Positions 6,460 through 6,947 of a stretch of DNA of 6,947 nucleotides are shown piece by piece (position 1 is the stretch's first letter; each line of letters begins with the position of its first letter). Position numbers and translations under genes: made by a program. Location: NCBI GenBank assembly GCA_023381535.1, contig JAMCSN010000251.1:1-6947 (forward strand). The letters are read 5' to 3'. This DNA comes from Bacteroidota bacterium. GTDB lineage: Bacteria > Bacteroidota > Ignavibacteria > Ignavibacteriales > Melioribacteraceae. The notes under the pieces are model-generated. The model was not told the DNA's origin, did no database searches, and worked only from the letters and a program-made list of their open reading frames with translations.

Positions 6460-6947
6460 ATGAAAAGATGGAAACTCATTACCGGTGTTATAATTGCTGT
6501 TGCGGTTGTTGCAACAATTCTGGTGGTTAACAAGAAGAAACTTTCTCAAACCAATGCCGGCGGAATTCAAGATGCTTATTATGTAAGTGCAGGAAAAGTT
6601 GAGAAGAAAACTCTTTCTCAATCGCTCAACTTGGTTGGTACGGTTACTGCAAATAACGATGTGAACATTCTTTCTGAAACGCAAGGCAAGATAACGGCAG
6701 TTTACGTGAAGGTCGGCGATTACAAAACTGCCGGCTCTGTTCTTTTTCAAGTTGATGATGAATTGAAAAAAGCCGCATTCATGAGTGCCGAAGCTAATTA
6801 TGACAAAGCGAAAAAAGATTACGCGCGCTTTCAAGATTTATATAAACAAAAATCCGCTACCGATGCTCAGCTTGATCAGGCAAAACTTGGTAACGCAATG
6901 GCGGAATCTCAATACATTGTTGCTAAAAGACAATATGAAGACACGAA
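6460..6947 (+). CDS. Periplasmic adaptor (membrane fusion protein, HlyD/AcrA type), partial
   Basis: The first 162 codons of an efflux adaptor, cut by the right edge; complete members are usually about 350-400 residues. Residues 5-23 (KLITGVIIAVAVVATILVV after MKRW) form a single hydrophobic segment with no obvious cleavage site or lipobox Cys, so the protein is probably anchored in the inner membrane with its body in the periplasm. At about 58-100 is the first half of the split lipoyl (biotinyl-like) domain: LVGTVTANNDVNILSETQGK followed by ITAVYVKVGDYKTAGSVLFQ and VDD, with the family's G-x-I-x-x-V-x-V-x-x-G-D pattern. From about 104 the sequence becomes a charged, alanine-rich helix (AEANYDKAKKDYARFQDLYK and onward), the start of the alpha-hairpin that docks onto the TolC channel, including the typical turn-side motif KSATDAQLDQAK. 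The partner channel is encoded immediately upstream. The inner-membrane pump, typically an RND transporter but possibly an ABC-type MacB-like protein, is expected downstream outside the window. Confidence 0.93.
   Translation, partial: MKRWKLITGVIIAVAVVATILVVNKKKLSQTNAGGIQDAYYVSAGKVEKKTLSQSLNLVGTVTANNDVNILSETQGKITAVYVKVGDYKTAGSVLFQVDDELKKAAFMSAEANYDKAKKDYARFQDLYKQKSATDAQLDQAKLGNAMAESQYIVAKRQYEDT

Noticed and set aside
6391..6834. A 147-codon minus-strand frame at the right end
   Set aside because: It is antisense to the end of the TolC-family gene and the lipoyl domain of the adaptor, both well supported.
1..6947. CRISPR arrays, tRNA/rRNA genes, insertion sequences
   Set aside because: No regularly spaced repeats, no cloverleaf-like segments and no transposase or terminal inverted repeats were seen.

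Overview
This is an AT-rich window with Shine-Dalgarno-led genes and several Sec-exported proteins. Two exact promoters of the Bacteroidota type (TTTG / TAnnTTTG) and the protein families point to the Bacteroidota/Ignavibacteriota (FCB) group. That assignment is an inference from style, not from a marker gene.

Layout. Positions 1-496 (minus strand) hold the first 165 codons of an exported protein whose 3' end lies beyond the left edge. Its sequence resembles the N-terminal beta domain of M61-type (glycyl aminopeptidase-like) peptidases, at modest confidence. A 271-bp divergent intergenic region (497-767) follows. It carries a promoter for the minus-strand gene and a small GC-richer patch with a direct repeat.

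Positions 768-4248 encode two exported M16 (pitrilysin/insulinase) family proteins in tandem. The first has an intact HxxEH zinc site. The second has lost the zinc ligands but keeps the Arg/Tyr pair, and it carries an additional C-terminal domain of about 210 residues that looks like a LolA-type lipoprotein-carrier fold. This is the known active/inactive subunit arrangement of heteromeric M16B peptidases. A strong intrinsic terminator (4266-4310) closes this unit.

Positions 4361-6947 are a second transcription unit: promoter, a 15-bp perfect palindrome just downstream of it, a TetR-family regulator, a TolC-family outer-membrane channel, and the start of a periplasmic adaptor (HlyD/AcrA-type membrane fusion protein) cut by the right edge. 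Gaps of 15 and 23 bp and the absence of internal terminators indicate one operon. It is most likely an efflux system whose inner-membrane pump (typically RND) lies just outside the window. The palindrome is well placed for the TetR protein to repress its own operon.

Nothing here is a clearly new system. The points most worth a second look are the carrier-like domain fused to the inactive M16 subunit, the promoter/operator arrangement of the efflux operon, and the unexplained repeat patch in the divergent intergenic region.
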